Position numbers and translations under genes: made by a program
Shown here: positions 1 through 12,091 of the stretch, in pieces
Position numbering within the stretch: position 1 is the first letter of the stretch
Layout: each line of letters starts with the position of its first letter
The notes under the pieces: model-generated
What the model saw: the letters and a program-made list of their open reading frames with translations, nothing else
Databases searched by the model: none
What the model was told of the DNA's origin: nothing
NCBI GenBank assembly: GCA_963754305.1
Contig: CAVWFR010000011.1
Coordinates: forward strand, 124,001 to 188,000
Length of the DNA stretch: 64,000 bases
Origin: DATEDA01 sp963754305
Lineage (GTDB): Bacteria > Pseudomonadota > Gammaproteobacteria > Burkholderiales > SG8-39
Direction of reading: 5' to 3'

Positions 1-515
1 CGTGGCTCGCGGTGGCGGACAACGTCGCGTTCGGTTTGAAGATGAAGGGCGTGGCCCCCGAGGCGCGCCGGGCGCGCGCGCGCGAAGTCCTGCGGCGGGT
101 CCGGCTCGAGGCGTTCGCGCGGCACTACCCTCACCAGCTCTCCGGCGGGATGAAGCAGCGGGTGGCGATCGCGCGCGCGCTCGTCGGCAGCCCCGAGTTC
201 ATCCTGATGGACGAACCGTTCGCCGCGCTCGACTTCCAGACGCGCGTACTCATGCAGCAGTTCCTGCTCGAGGTCTGGCGCGACTTCGGCTCGACCATCC
301 TCTTCGTCACGCACCACATCGACGAGGCGATCCTCCTCTCCGACCGGGTGGTGGTCATGAGCGCGGCGCCGGGCCGCGTGCTCGAGGAAGTCGCGATCGA
401 TCTGCCGCGGCCGCGCAGCTACACCGCGGCGGGCTTCAACGAGTACCGCATCCGGCTCACCGCTCACATGGAGCGGGAGGTGATGCGGTCGCAGCCCGCC
501 GAGCTCGCGGCTTGA
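1..515 (+). CDS. ABC transporter ATP-binding protein, NitT/TauT type (5' truncated)
   Basis: This is the C-terminal part of an ABC ATPase; the reading frame is open back to base 3, so the start and the Walker A motif lie outside the window. The visible order is a Q-loop-proximal segment (WLAVADNVAFGL), the signature LSGGMKQR (about nt 138), Walker B ILMDEPF followed by the D-loop (about nt 201) and the H-loop FVTHH (about nt 309). The NVAFGL segment and the compact C-terminus resemble nitrate/taurine/sulfonate importer ATPases such as SsuB and TauB. It should energise import of a small organic nitrogen or sulfur compound. Its permease and receptor are presumably upstream. The stop overlaps the next gene (TTGA), so the two are probably co-translated. 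The family call is firm; the substrate is unknown. Confidence 0.9.
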   Translation, partial: WLAVADNVAFGLKMKGVAPEARRARAREVLRRVRLEAFARHYPHQLSGGMKQRVAIARALVGSPEFILMDEPFAALDFQTRVLMQQFLLEVWRDFGSTILFVTHHIDEAILLSDRVVVMSAAPGRVLEEVAIDLPRPRSYTAAGFNEYRIRLTAHMEREVMRSQPAELAA

Positions 516-898
516 AGATCGCGTTCGACGACCTTTTCACCGGCCGCGGCAGCGACTCGCTCGCGTTCAGCCCCCGCGCCGATTCGCTCTCGGGCGCCGC
601 GGTGCAGATCCGCGGCTATCTCGTGCCGATGCATGCCGAGCCCGACCGTTACGTGCTCGTCGACGTGCCGGGAGCCTGCCCGGATTGCGCCCCGGCGCCG
701 GTCGCGTCCATCCATCTGCCCGGTTTCCGCGTCTCGGCCGGTATGAAGGTCTCGGCTGCCGTACGCCTCCGCGGTCGGCTATCGTACGGCTTCGCGATCG
801 CGGACGACGGCTGCGCGTCGTTCCTGCGGCTCGAGGACGCGCAGGTCGACATCGGGTTGCGCCTCTCGTCGCCGGCCGTCCCGACGGGTTGCCCATAG
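512..898 (+). CDS. Small protein of about 128 aa, DUF3299-like
   Basis: The open frame begins with TTG at 512, overlapping the stop of the ABC ATPase in a TTGA junction, and ends with TAG at 896-898. The central part (IRGYLVPM, then YVLVDVPGACPDCAPAP) resembles the DUF3299-type pattern, where a GY(L/M)(V/L)P segment precedes a proline-rich stretch with cysteines. The CPDC pair could bind metal. No signal peptide or membrane segment is apparent. Its position between an ABC importer and an amidohydrolase suggests an accessory role in the same uptake and catabolism unit, but no function can be assigned. The start is uncertain because no ATG precedes the conserved part; codon use looks like that of a real gene. 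Confidence 0.55.
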   Translation: MKIAFDDLFTGRGSDSLAFSPRADSLSGAAVQIRGYLVPMHAEPDRYVLVDVPGACPDCAPAPVASIHLPGFRVSAGMKVSAAVRLRGRLSYGFAIADDGCASFLRLEDAQVDIGLRLSSPAVPTGCP

Positions 899-916
899 AC
901 CAACGGGAGATCGACC

Positions 917-2404
917 ATGCTGCTCATCCACGGCGGCCGCGTGCTGCGGCCGAGCCTCGACTGCGCACCGGCGGACATCCTCGTCGACGGCGACTCGATC
1001 GCCGACATCATCGCCCCGGGCCAAGTCAAGGACGACAACGTCCGGCGCTTCGACGCCGCCGCCATGCTCGTCATCCCGGGCCTGGTCAACGGCCACAACC
1101 ACGCGCAGACGAACCTCGCCAAGGGCCTCTTCGACCGCTACAACCTCGAGACCTATCTCAACGCCGTGCCGTGGGCGACCGGCCGGCGCACGGTCGAGGA
1201 TCACTATCTCTCCTCGGTCATCGGCGCGGCCGAGCTGGTGCGCAAGGGCTGCACCGCGTCCTACGACATGTTCGGCGAGTTCCCGCTGCCGACCGCGGCC
1301 GGCGTGGAAGCGGTGGCGAAGGGCTATGCAGACGTCGGCATCCGCGCGGCGATCGCGCCGATGATGGCCGACCGCAACTTCTACGAGGCGATCCCCGGTC
1401 TCGCCGGCGCACTGCCGGAACGTTTGCGCGAAGCGGCGCTGAGGATCAAGTACGCGCACCACGAGCAGAGCCTCGCCGCCTGCCGGCAGATGATGAAGGA
1501 TTGGAAGTACGACCGCGACTTCATTCGACCGGCGCTCGGGCCGACGATCCCGCATCACTGCTCCGACGAGTTCCTCGCCGGCTGCCGCGACCTGGCGAAG
1601 GAGCTCGACGTGGGCATCCAGATGCACGTCGCGGAATCGAAGCTGCAGGCGATCGTCGCGCAGAAGAAGTACGGCAAGTCGCTCGTCGCGCACCTCGATT
1701 CGCTCGGGCTGCTCGGGCCCCACTTCTGCGCCGCGCACGCGGTGTGGCTCGACGACGACGACCGCGCGCGGCTCGCCGACCGCGGCGCCTCGATGTCCCA
1801 CAACCCGGGCTCCAACATGAAGCTCGGCTCGGGGATGGCGGACGCGCGCCGCGCGATCGACCGCGGCGTGAACGTCGCGATCGGCACCGACGGCGCCGGC
1901 TCCTCCGACAACCTCAACGTGTTCGAGGCGATGCGGATGGCCGCGTTCGTCTCTCGCGTCGCCGATCACGCGCCCGAGCGCTGGCTGTCCAGCCGCGAGA
2001 TCCTGAAGGCGGTGACCGAGTCCGGGGCGCAGGCCCTCGGCTTCAAGGCAAAGATCGGCCGGATCGAGAAGGGCTATAAGGCCGACCTCGTCTTCCTCGA
2101 TCTCGGCACGGTCAACTACACCCCGCTCAACGACCCGATCAACCAGGTCGTTTTCTGCGAGGACGGCACCGGGGTGCACAGCGTGATGGTCGGCGGGAAG
2201 GTGCTGCTCGAAGCGGGGCACTTCACCACGATCGACTTCGGCCGGATCGCTGCGCAGGCCGCGGTGACGGTCGAGCGGCTGCGCGAGGCCAATCGCGAGA
2301 CGCGCGCGTTCGCGGAGCAGCTCGAGCCTTATGTCGGGCAGTACTGCAGCGGGCTCGCGGCGACCCCCTACCACGTGCACCGGTTCTGCGGTCAGGCGGC
2401 GTAG
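917..2404 (+). CDS. Amidohydrolase, TRZ/ATZ (cytosine deaminase/chlorohydrolase) family
   Basis: This is a 495-aa metal-dependent hydrolase of the subtype containing atrazine chlorohydrolase and S-adenosylhomocysteine or guanine deaminases. The beta-sandwich N-terminus leads to the HxH metal pair in PGLVNGHNH (His60 and His62). The third ligand His lies in QMHVAES (about residue 237), a fourth His in CAAHAVWL (about 274) and the metal-binding Asp in IGTDGAGSSDN (about 324). All residues needed for a mononuclear metal site are present. It starts with ATG 18 bases after the preceding stop, with a purine-rich GGGAGA ahead of it. Its neighbours are an ABC importer of the nitrogen/sulfur type, so it probably deaminates or dechlorinates an imported N-heterocycle. 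The exact substrate is unknown. Confidence 0.88.
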   Translation: MLLIHGGRVLRPSLDCAPADILVDGDSIADIIAPGQVKDDNVRRFDAAAMLVIPGLVNGHNHAQTNLAKGLFDRYNLETYLNAVPWATGRRTVEDHYLSSVIGAAELVRKGCTASYDMFGEFPLPTAAGVEAVAKGYADVGIRAAIAPMMADRNFYEAIPGLAGALPERLREAALRIKYAHHEQSLAACRQMMKDWKYDRDFIRPALGPTIPHHCSDEFLAGCRDLAKELDVGIQMHVAESKLQAIVAQKKYGKSLVAHLDSLGLLGPHFCAAHAVWLDDDDRARLADRGASMSHNPGSNMKLGSGMADARRAIDRGVNVAIGTDGAGSSDNLNVFEAMRMAAFVSRVADHAPERWLSSREILKAVTESGAQALGFKAKIGRIEKGYKADLVFLDLGTVNYTPLNDPINQVVFCEDGTGVHSVMVGGKVLLEAGHFTTIDFGRIAAQAAVTVERLREANRETRAFAEQLEPYVGQYCSGLAATPYHVHRFCGQAA

Positions 2405-2411
2405 TCGCGCC

Positions 2412-2432
2412 GCCGGCGCTTCGGCGCGCGGC
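2412..2432 (+). terminator. GC-rich hairpin with TTCG loop after the amidohydrolase
   Basis: The left arm (2412-2419) and right arm (2424-2432) form eight GC pairs with one bulged G around a TTCG tetraloop. It starts 8 bases after the amidohydrolase stop and has no following T-run, so it is at best a weak intrinsic terminator or an mRNA 3'-end stabiliser. Confidence 0.35.
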
Positions 2433-2433
2433 G

Positions 2434-2439
2434 TACAAT
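2434..2439 (+). promoter_or_regulatory. Possible -10 element (TACAAT) upstream of uvrA
   Basis: TACAAT lies 60 bases before the uvrA ATG in an otherwise GC-only stretch. A -35 element is not obvious because the expected position falls in the preceding hairpin. A sigma-70 promoter here is plausible because uvrA follows a hairpin and is functionally unrelated to the gene before it. Confidence 0.35.
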
Positions 2440-3213
2440 TCCGGCAGTTCGCGCGGCGCCGCCCGGCGCCGCGTTCCGTTTTCACCTCCCGGATCGAGAT
2501 GGAGCACCGCACCACCGCGCACGAAGCGATCGCCATCTACGGCGCGCGCCAGAACAACCTCAAGAACCTCGACGTCGCGATTCCCACCGGCGAGCTGGTC
2601 GTCGTGACCGGCGTGTCGGGCTCGGGCAAGTCGTCGCTGGTCTTCGACACGCTGTACGCCGAGGGACAGCGGCGCTACGTCGAGACGTTCTCGCCCTACG
2701 CGCGGCAGTTCCTGGATCGGATGGACAAGCCGCAGGTCGATCGCATCGAAGGCATCCTGCCCGCGATCGCGATCGACCAGACGAACCCGGTCCGCACATC
2801 GCGCTCGACCGTGGGCACGATGACCGAGCTGAACGACCATCTCAAGCTCCTCTTCGCGCGCGCGGCGACGCTCTACTGCCGCGGCTGCGGCCGGCCGGTC
2901 CGTCGCGATACGCCGGAGACGATCTTCGACGAGCTCGTGAAGCGCGCGGCGGCGGCCGGCGATCCGCGCCTGGTGATCGCGTTCCCGGTCGAGGTGCCGA
3001 AGAACTTCACCGAGGCCGAGATCCTGCAGCTCCTCGAGCAGCAGGGTTACACGCGGATCCACGCGCGGCACGGCAACGCGCTCGAGGTCGTCCAGGATCG
3101 CGTCCGGATGTCGGGCGTCGAGCGCGCGCGCGTGATGGAGGCGATCGAGGCGGCGCTGAAGGTCGGGCGGGGGCGGGTGAATGTGCATGGGGTGGGGGTG
3201 GTCGAAGGCGAAG

Positions 3214-3253
3214 AAACCCCCGGCCTCGCTGCGCTCGGCACCCCCCTTCACAG
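3214..3253. repeat. 40-bp repeat, copy A, in frame in uvrA
   Basis: This stretch (aaacccccggcctcgctgcg, then ctcggcaccccccttcacag) is the near-exact reverse complement of 5455-5494, differing at only a few positions. It encodes the odd peptide EETPGLAALGTPLHS inside the first UvrA half without breaking the frame, just before the zinc-binding CPDC. Confidence 0.75.
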
Positions 3254-4314
3254 CGAGGCGGGCGAGTGGCGCTTCTCGAGCGACCTCCACTGCCCCGATT
3301 GCGACATCCACTACAGCGATCCAATCCCGAGCCTGTTCTCGTTCAATTCGCCGATCGGGGCGTGCGAGACGTGCCGCGGATTCGGGCGGGTGATCGGCGT
3401 CGACTACGGGCTGGTGATCCCGGACGAGTCGAAGACGCTCCGCGCCGGGGCGATCAAGCCGTGGCAGACGCAGAGCTATCGCGAATGCCAGGACGACATG
3501 GAGAAGATGGCGCGCAAGCGCGACATCCCGCTCGATGTCCCCTGGCGCGACCTGGACGAAGCGCACCGGCGCTGGGTGATCGACGGGGAGCCGGACTGGG
3601 TGAGCTGGCGGAAGTCCTGGCCGGGCAAGTGGTACGGCGTGAAGCGCTTCTTCGCCTGGCTCGAGACCAAAGCTTACAAGATGCACATCCGCGTGCTGCT
3701 GTCGCGGTACCGCGCGTACACGCCGTGCGAGACCTGCCACGGCGCGCGGCTCAAGCCCGATGCGCTGCTGTGGAAGGTCGGCGCCGAGCAGCGCTCGATC
3801 CACGATCTCATGCTGCTCCCGATCGAGCGCCTGCGGTCGTTCTTCGCGACGCTCGAGCTGCCCGCGCCGCTTGACGAGGCGACCGACCTGCTGCTCACCG
3901 AGCTCCGGACGCGAATCGCGTATCTAGGCGAGGTGGGACTGAGCTATCTCACCCTCGATCGCCAGTCGCGCACGCTCTCGGGCGGCGAGGTGCAGCGGAT
4001 CAATCTCACGACCGCGCTCGGAACGTCGCTCGTCAACACGCTGTTCGTGCTCGACGAGCCGTCGATCGGCCTGCACCCGCGCGACATGAGCCGGGTGATC
4101 GACGTCATGAAGAAGCTGCGCGACGCGGGCAACTCGCTCGTCGTCGTCGAGCACGATCCGCAGATCATGTTCGCGGCGGATCGGATCCTCGACATGGGAC
4201 CGGGCCCGGGCGAGCGCGGCGGACAGATCGTGTTCTATGGGGCGCCCGACGAGCTGAGGGCGGCGGATACGCTGACCGGGCAGTATCTCTCGGGGCGGAA
4301 GCACGTTGACGAGG

Positions 4315-4380
4315 CGTCATCCCGGCGAACGGGATCCAGTCCGGCGCCCGACTGGGCCCCGGCTTCCGCCGAGGCGACGA
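4315..4380. repeat. 66-bp palindromic repeat, copy 1, in frame in uvrA
   Basis: It begins CGTCATCCCGGCGAACGGGA and ends with GGCTTCCGCCGAGGCGACGA. The two ends are inverted copies, so the element can fold into a hairpin. It is about 80 percent like 5092-5160 and belongs to the CGTCATCCCGGCGAACGCCGGGATCCA type seen in many proteobacterial genomes. It encodes ASSRRTGSSPAPDWAPASAE between the two ATPase modules, keeping the frame open. Confidence 0.85.
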
Positions 4381-5091
4381 TCCGTATCGAGGGCGCCGCC
4401 GAGCACAACCTGAAATCGCTCGACGTCGCCTTTCCGTTGCACCGTCTCGTCTGCATCACCGGCGTGTCCGGCTCGGGCAAGTCGACGCTCGTGCAGGACG
4501 TGCTGCACACGGCGCTCCGCAAAGCGAAGGGCAAACCGACCGAGACGCCCGGCGCGCATCGGAGCCTGACCGGCGCCGAGCTCGTCGACGATGTCGTGCT
4601 CGTCGACCAGTCGCCGATCGGCAAGACGGCGCGCTCGAATCCGGCGAGCTACGTCGGCGCGTTCGACGCCATCCGCAAGCGCTTTGCCGACTCGGCGGTC
4701 GCGAAGGAGCGCGGCTACACGCCGGGGACCTTCAGCTTCAACGCCGGCAACGGCCGCTGCCCGGCCTGCGGCGGCAACGGTTTCGAGCACGTCGAGATGC
4801 AGTTCCTGTCGGACGTGTATCTGCGCTGCCCCGACTGCAACGGCAAGCGCTTCCGGTCCGAGGTGCTCGAGGTGAAGTACGGCGGCCGCAGCATCGCTGA
4901 CGTGCTGGAACTCACCGTCTCCGAAGCGCTCGCGGTGTTCGCCGGCGAGGGCGACGTAGTCGCAGCGCTTGCCCCGCTAGCCGATGTTGGGCTCGAGTAC
5001 CTGCGGCTCGGTCAGCCGGTGCCGACGCTCTCCGGCGGCGAGGCGCAGCGGTTGAAGCTGGCGGGGCATCTGGCGGAAGCCGCAAAGCTCC

Positions 5092-5160
5092 CGTCATCCC
5101 GGCGAACGCCGGGATCCAGTTTGGCGCCGGACTTGGCCCCGGCGTCCGCCGGAGCGACGA
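5092..5160. repeat. 69-bp palindromic repeat, copy 2, in frame in uvrA
   Basis: This is the same element as 4315-4380, with a fuller left arm (CCCGGCGAACGCCGGGATCC). It lies between the ABC signature LSGGEAQR and the Walker B LFDEPTTGLH of the second ATPase module. It adds about 23 residues (LPSSRRTPGSSLAPDLAPAS and flanks) at a place where UvrA proteins usually have a short variable loop. Confidence 0.85.
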
Positions 5161-5466
5161 GCAAAGGCGACCTCTTCCTTTTCGACGAGCCGACCACCGG
5201 TCTGCATTTCGACGACGTCGCGAAGCTCCTCGGCGCGTTCCGTCGGCTGATCGCCGCCGGCCACTCGCTCATCGTCATCGAGCACAACCTCGACGTCATC
5301 CGCGCTTCCGACTGGATCATCGACCTCGGGCCGGAAGGCGGCGACGCGGGCGGCGAGATCGTCTGCGCAGGGACGCCGGACGCAGTGCTGGCGAATGACG
5401 CCTCGCACACCGGCCGCGCGCTGCGCGACTACGAGGCGGTGTTGGCTCGCCCCCCTGTGAAGGGGG

Positions 5467-8240
<2,774 letters not shown>

Positions 8241-8244
<4 letters not shown>

Positions 8245-9047
8245 GCAGCACGGGCCGGGGCGACGCGTTGCGCGGATTCTCCGCGCCGCTTTCGCCGGAC
8301 GATCAGGCGAGCCTCTACGGTCCACCGCCCTGGCGGTTTCACGGCCGCATGCTTACCGTGTTCCTGCGCGCGGATCGGCGAGCGTTCGCGCAGCACCTCC
8401 CCTCGACCCTTGCGCCCTACGCGCAGCCGATCGTGCGCGTCAGCACCTACGAGATGGCGTGCGACTACGGGTTCGGCCCCGGGTTTGCCGCGCGCCGCCC
8501 GGAGCTCGCGAATTTCTGCGAAACCGGCGTCTCGCTCTTCGTCGAGCACGCCGGCGTGCGCGGCAACTACTGCGCGTTCATCTGGTGCGACGGCGACGCG
8601 GAGATCGCCGTGGGCCGCGAGATGTACGGCTGGCCGCAGGTGCTCGGGCAGATGTGGCTCACGCGCCCGCCCTTTGGCCGGTCATGGCGCGCCGGCGACG
8701 AGATCGCCTCGCTGGTGAGCCGGGCCGGCCGCCCGGTGCTCGAGATGCTCGCCACGATCGAGCGCCCGGGCGATCTCGAGCTGGGCCTGCCGCCGTTTCT
8801 CGATTTCTACACGCTGACCGCGCTGCCGAGTCCCGAGCGTCCGGAAGTCGAGCGGCGCCTCGTTCGCACGCGCATGCTCGACGTCGCGCTCGAGGATCTT
8901 TGGTCGGGCAGCGCGAAGATCGAGTTCCACGCGCCCGAGCTCGCCTGGCTGAAGGACGCGGAAGTCCTCGGTGCGCGCACCAACCTCGTCGGCTGGGCCA
9001 AGCCCTTCGGCGAGATCGTCGCGCGCGAGATCGTACCGCTCGGCTAG
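8241..9047 (+). CDS. Acetoacetate decarboxylase-fold protein lacking the Schiff-base lysine
   Basis: The 268-aa protein starts with TTG 8241 in a TTGA overlap with the UvrA stop. The segment AVGREMYGWPQVLGQM aligns with the acetoacetate decarboxylase active-site motif GRE-x-x-G(Y/F)PKK, in which the first Lys forms the Schiff base. Here that Lys is Gln. The surrounding fold landmarks (CAFIWCDG strand before the motif, FLDFYTL and the C-terminal ARTNLVGWAKPFG) are intact. Family members without the Lys have been described as aldolase-dehydratases or remain uncharacterised, so decarboxylation should not be assumed. It converges with the next gene and their stop codons share the palindrome CTAG at 9044-9047. 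The superfamily call is firm; the reaction is unknown. Confidence 0.75.
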
Positions 9048-9667
9048 ACGGCGAGCCAGGGCGCGGCGATGCACTCCGCGAGCAGCCGCTTCGGGGCCCA
9101 GTCTCCGCCCGCCGGCCGCGAATCGTGGAAGGCGAGGCCGAGCGCCGCGCAGCCGAGCGGATTGAATCCGGCGGCCGGGCGCCGCCACGACTCGCCTGCG
9201 GGCGCCAGCCCGAGCGCATAGTGTTTGCGCAGGGCCGCCACCACGGTCCATCGCTCGCTTCCCGCGCCGGTCGCCGTTCCATCGAGCAGTTCGAGCACTG
9301 CCCATCGCCGGCGCGCCGCACGCGGTCCCTCGGTCACGCACAGATGACCGTGGCCGTTGACCGGACTCGGACCGCTCCGGCCGTAGCCCCAGCGAGCAAC
9401 CCACCCCTTGCGAAACCGGTCCAGGTCGGCGTTGAACCATACCGGCTCGACCTGCGCCGGGTCGGTGAGCTGCATGAGGTCGAAATGCGTCCAGGGCAGC
9501 GAACCATCGCTCGGCGCCACGATCTTCCAGTTCGAATAGTCGGCAACGCCCGGGATTGCGTTGAAAGTCGGGTTGTCCTCGCTCCGCAGCCAGGGCTCGT
9601 AGAGCGCCGGCGTGGCCGCGGGGCCGGGCGTGTAAGTGAGCAGCACCATCGCCGACCCAGTGCTCAT
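9044..9667 (-). CDS. Conserved protein of unknown function, EthD-like N-terminus
   Basis: The 207-aa protein starts at ATG 9667, which overlaps the stop of the dihydropyrimidinase-like gene (ATGA), so it is the last gene of the long minus-strand run. The N-terminus MVLLTYTPGPA, then an FNAIPGVADYSNWKIV stretch and FDLMQL, has the strand-loop-helix look of a dimeric alpha/beta-barrel (EthD or DUF4286-like) domain. The C-terminal half (AALGLAFHDSR) is not recognised. There is no signal peptide or clear catalytic motif. Position suggests an accessory role in the same catabolic operon. The domain guess is weak. Confidence 0.6.
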   Translation of the reverse strand: MSTGSAMVLLTYTPGPAATPALYEPWLRSEDNPTFNAIPGVADYSNWKIVAPSDGSLPWTHFDLMQLTDPAQVEPVWFNADLDRFRKGWVARWGYGRSGPSPVNGHGHLCVTEGPRAARRRWAVLELLDGTATGAGSERWTVVAALRKHYALGLAPAGESWRRPAAGFNPLGCAALGLAFHDSRPAGGDWAPKRLLAECIAAPWLAV

Positions 9668-11031
9668 GCCGCCCTCAGGGCGCGATGCAGATACTTCCCC
9701 CACCCGCCGCGTCCCACAATCTTCCCGTCCTGCATCACCGTCTCGCCGCGAACGATCGTCGCCACCGGCCAGCCGCGGAACTTCCAGCCGTCGTAAAGGC
9801 TGTAGTCGGAGTACGACCCCAGCTCCGCGGCCACGACCTCGCGCTCGCGATTCAGGTCGACGATGGTGAGGTCGCCGTCGTAGCCGGGGCGGATGTGCCC
9901 CTTGCGGTCATCGATGTGGAAGATCCGCGCCGGCGCGGCGGTCAGCGAATCGCAGATCCGCTGCAGCGTGATCCGACCTTTGTGAAAGCCCTCCGACAGC
10001 AGCACCGGCAGGATCGTCGCGGTGCCCGGGAAGCCCTGCGACGCCGTCCAGATGCCCTTCTCCTTCGTCGCGCGCTTGCGCGGCACGTGATCGGACGCGA
10101 CGACCTCGATCGTTCCGTCCGCCAACGCCGCCCATAACGCATCGAGATCCTCGCGCGTCTTGAATGGCGGATTCGCCTTCCCCATCGACCCGATGTCCAT
10201 GTCCATCGTATGCGTGAGGTAGTGCGGGCAGGTTTCGAGGTGGATCTTCGGGTAGCGGCGGCGCCAGCGCTTCGTCTCGTCGATCGTCAGCTGCGACGAG
10301 ACGTGCGGGATGTAGATCCGCGCGCCGAGCTGCTCGGCGAAGTAGGCGGCGCGCACGAAGCTCTCGGCCTCGGTGATCGGCGGCTTCGACAGACACCAGT
10401 CGCGGAGCGTGTCGCGCCCCTCCTGCTGGAGCCGCTTCCGGATCCGGTTCACGAGCTCGATGTTCTCGGTGTGGCACACGGTCACCACGTCGCCGAGCTT
10501 CGCCGCCGCCTCGAGAAGGTCGTGGAAGTAGCCGTCGTCGGTGCCGTCCAGACCGAGATAGCGCCCTTCCTCGCCCTTGAAGTTCATGAAGTACTTGAAC
10601 GAAGTGACGCCGAACTCCGCGACGTACCTGCCGAGCTCCTGGCGGTGGAGCTCGTTCGCGGTCGAGAAGTGGAAGCCGAAGTCGACGTGGCACCGCTCGC
10701 GCGCGTACCCCATCTCGCGCGCATAGACCGAGTCGTACGCCTCGTTGTTCAGGAAGTAGCCGAGGATGGTCGTGAAGCCGCCCTGCGCGGCGTAGACCGT
10801 CTCGGTCGAGTACTCGGTGATCTTCTCGCCGAACCCGAAGTGGACATGGGCGTCGATCAGGCCGGGGAAGACATGCTTGCCCGAGGCGTCGACGACCTTC
10901 GCCGCGTCGGCCGGCGTGCCGGGCGCGAGCAGCGCCGCAAAGCGCCCGTCGCTGATCGCGACGTCGAGCCGCTCCGGCGCGCGGTCGGGGAACACGACCG
11001 TTCCGTTCTTCACCAGCAGGTCGAATTGCAT
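9664..11031 (-). CDS. Dihydropyrimidinase/dihydroorotase-family cyclic amidohydrolase
   Basis: The 455-aa enzyme has a complete binuclear metal site. HxH lies in LIDAHVHFG (His62, His64), the bridging carboxylated Lys in TSFKYFMNF (Lys146), then His187 in VCHTEN, His243 in YIPHVSS and Asp314 in VASDHVP. This set is diagnostic for D-hydantoinase, dihydropyrimidinase, allantoinase and dihydroorotase-like enzymes that open cyclic amide rings. It is cytosolic and has no leader. It lies 16 bases after cobW and overlaps the next gene. Together with an isochorismatase-like amidase and a hydantoin-racemase-like protein elsewhere in the locus, it suggests hydrolysis of a cyclic imide or ureide. The exact substrate cannot be read from the sequence. 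Confidence 0.88.
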   Translation of the reverse strand: MQFDLLVKNGTVVFPDRAPERLDVAISDGRFAALLAPGTPADAAKVVDASGKHVFPGLIDAHVHFGFGEKITEYSTETVYAAQGGFTTILGYFLNNEAYDSVYAREMGYARERCHVDFGFHFSTANELHRQELGRYVAEFGVTSFKYFMNFKGEEGRYLGLDGTDDGYFHDLLEAAAKLGDVVTVCHTENIELVNRIRKRLQQEGRDTLRDWCLSKPPITEAESFVRAAYFAEQLGARIYIPHVSSQLTIDETKRWRRRYPKIHLETCPHYLTHTMDMDIGSMGKANPPFKTREDLDALWAALADGTIEVVASDHVPRKRATKEKGIWTASQGFPGTATILPVLLSEGFHKGRITLQRICDSLTAAPARIFHIDDRKGHIRPGYDGDLTIVDLNREREVVAAELGSYSDYSLYDGWKFRGWPVATIVRGETVMQDGKIVGRGGWGKYLHRALRAA

Positions 11032-11047
11032 CGCCTTGCTCCTACTT

Positions 11048-12091
11048 TCAAAGGTCCGCCAGCGACACCGGCCGCTCTGCGCCTTCCTCGAGCGCGAGCG
11101 CGCGAAGGCTCTGCTTCAGCTCCGCTTCGTCCAGGTCGCGACCGATGCATACGAGCCGCGACGACCGGTCCTCGGACGGCCAGCGGGCGAGCCGCTCGGG
11201 CGGATGGAAGAACCCGGCGATGCCGTGAAGCGCGACCGGCGCGCGATCCGGACCGACGGCGAAGAGGCCCTTCACTCGCAACAGGCGGTCGCCGAAAGTC
11301 TCGGACACGAGCGCCTTCCACGCGGCGATGCCCGACCAGTGAACCGGATGCTCGATCGAGAACGCAGCCGCGGTAAACGGCCGCGCACGCACCGCACCCA
11401 CCGGCGCATAGCGCCCGCCGTGCCACAACCGCTCGCCGCCCGTCGCCGGCAGCGCCGCCAGCCGGCGCTCCGGAAAGAGGACCGCAGGATCGACCTCGCC
11501 GCGCACCGCGCTCGTCCGCTGCGCGAGCGGGTTCAATTCCGCGAGTCGAGCGTCGAGTGCAGTGGCTGCTTCGTGCGAAGCGAGATCGGTCTTGGTGAGA
11601 ACGAGCGCGTCGGCGAGCGCGATCTGGCGCAGCGCCTCCGGCTCGTGCGCGATCTGCCGCGTAGCTTGCATCGCGTCCACGGTGGTGACGATCGCGGCGA
11701 GGCGGAACTCCGCACGCAGCAGCGCGTCCGACACGAGCGCGTTGGCGACCGGCCCCGGATCGGCGACGCCGGTCGTCTCGACGATGACGCGCGCGAACGG
11801 CGGCACCTTGCCGGCGACGCGGCGGACGAAGAGATCCGCGAGCGTCTCCCGCAACCCGCCCTGCAGGCTGCAGCAGAGACATCCGGACTCGAGCAGCAGC
11901 ACGTTGTGCTCGCTCCGCTCGACGAGGAGATGATCGAGGCCCACTTCGCCGAGCTCGTTCACGATCACCGCGGTGTCGGCGAAGCGCGGATCGCGCAGCA
12001 CGCGGTTGAGCAGCGTCGTCTTGCCGCTGCCGAGGAAGCCGGTGAGCACCGTCACCGGGATGGGCGGACGGCCGCTCAACTTCGGAACCAC
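11048..12091 (-). CDS. CobW/COG0523-family GTP-binding metallochaperone
   Basis: The protein has 347 aa from GTG 12091; a TTG at 12079 overlapping the SDR stop (TTGA) is an equally good start. Motifs are Walker A GFLGSGKTT (about 18-27), the family metal site ESGCLCC (Cys71, Cys73, Cys74), the switch region ETTGVADP and the base-recognition TKTD (about 166-169). The C-terminal CobW_C domain includes RVKGLFAV. COG0523 GTPases deliver metal, often zinc, to client enzymes. Being directly upstream of a metal-dependent amidohydrolase, it may load that enzyme or one of the others in the run. This is inference; no Zur-like site was found. The family call is firm. Confidence 0.88.
   Translation of the reverse strand: MVPKLSGRPPIPVTVLTGFLGSGKTTLLNRVLRDPRFADTAVIVNELGEVGLDHLLVERSEHNVLLLESGCLCCSLQGGLRETLADLFVRRVAGKVPPFARVIVETTGVADPGPVANALVSDALLRAEFRLAAIVTTVDAMQATRQIAHEPEALRQIALADALVLTKTDLASHEAATALDARLAELNPLAQRTSAVRGEVDPAVLFPERRLAALPATGGERLWHGGRYAPVGAVRARPFTAAAFSIEHPVHWSGIAAWKALVSETFGDRLLRVKGLFAVGPDRAPVALHGIAGFFHPPERLARWPSEDRSSRLVCIGRDLDEAELKQSLRALALEEGAERPVSLADL

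Noticed and set aside
779..2536. A long minus-strand open frame opposite the amidohydrolase
   Set aside because: It mirrors the codon pattern of the plus gene, which has full metal-site motifs. No ribosome site or domain is visible.
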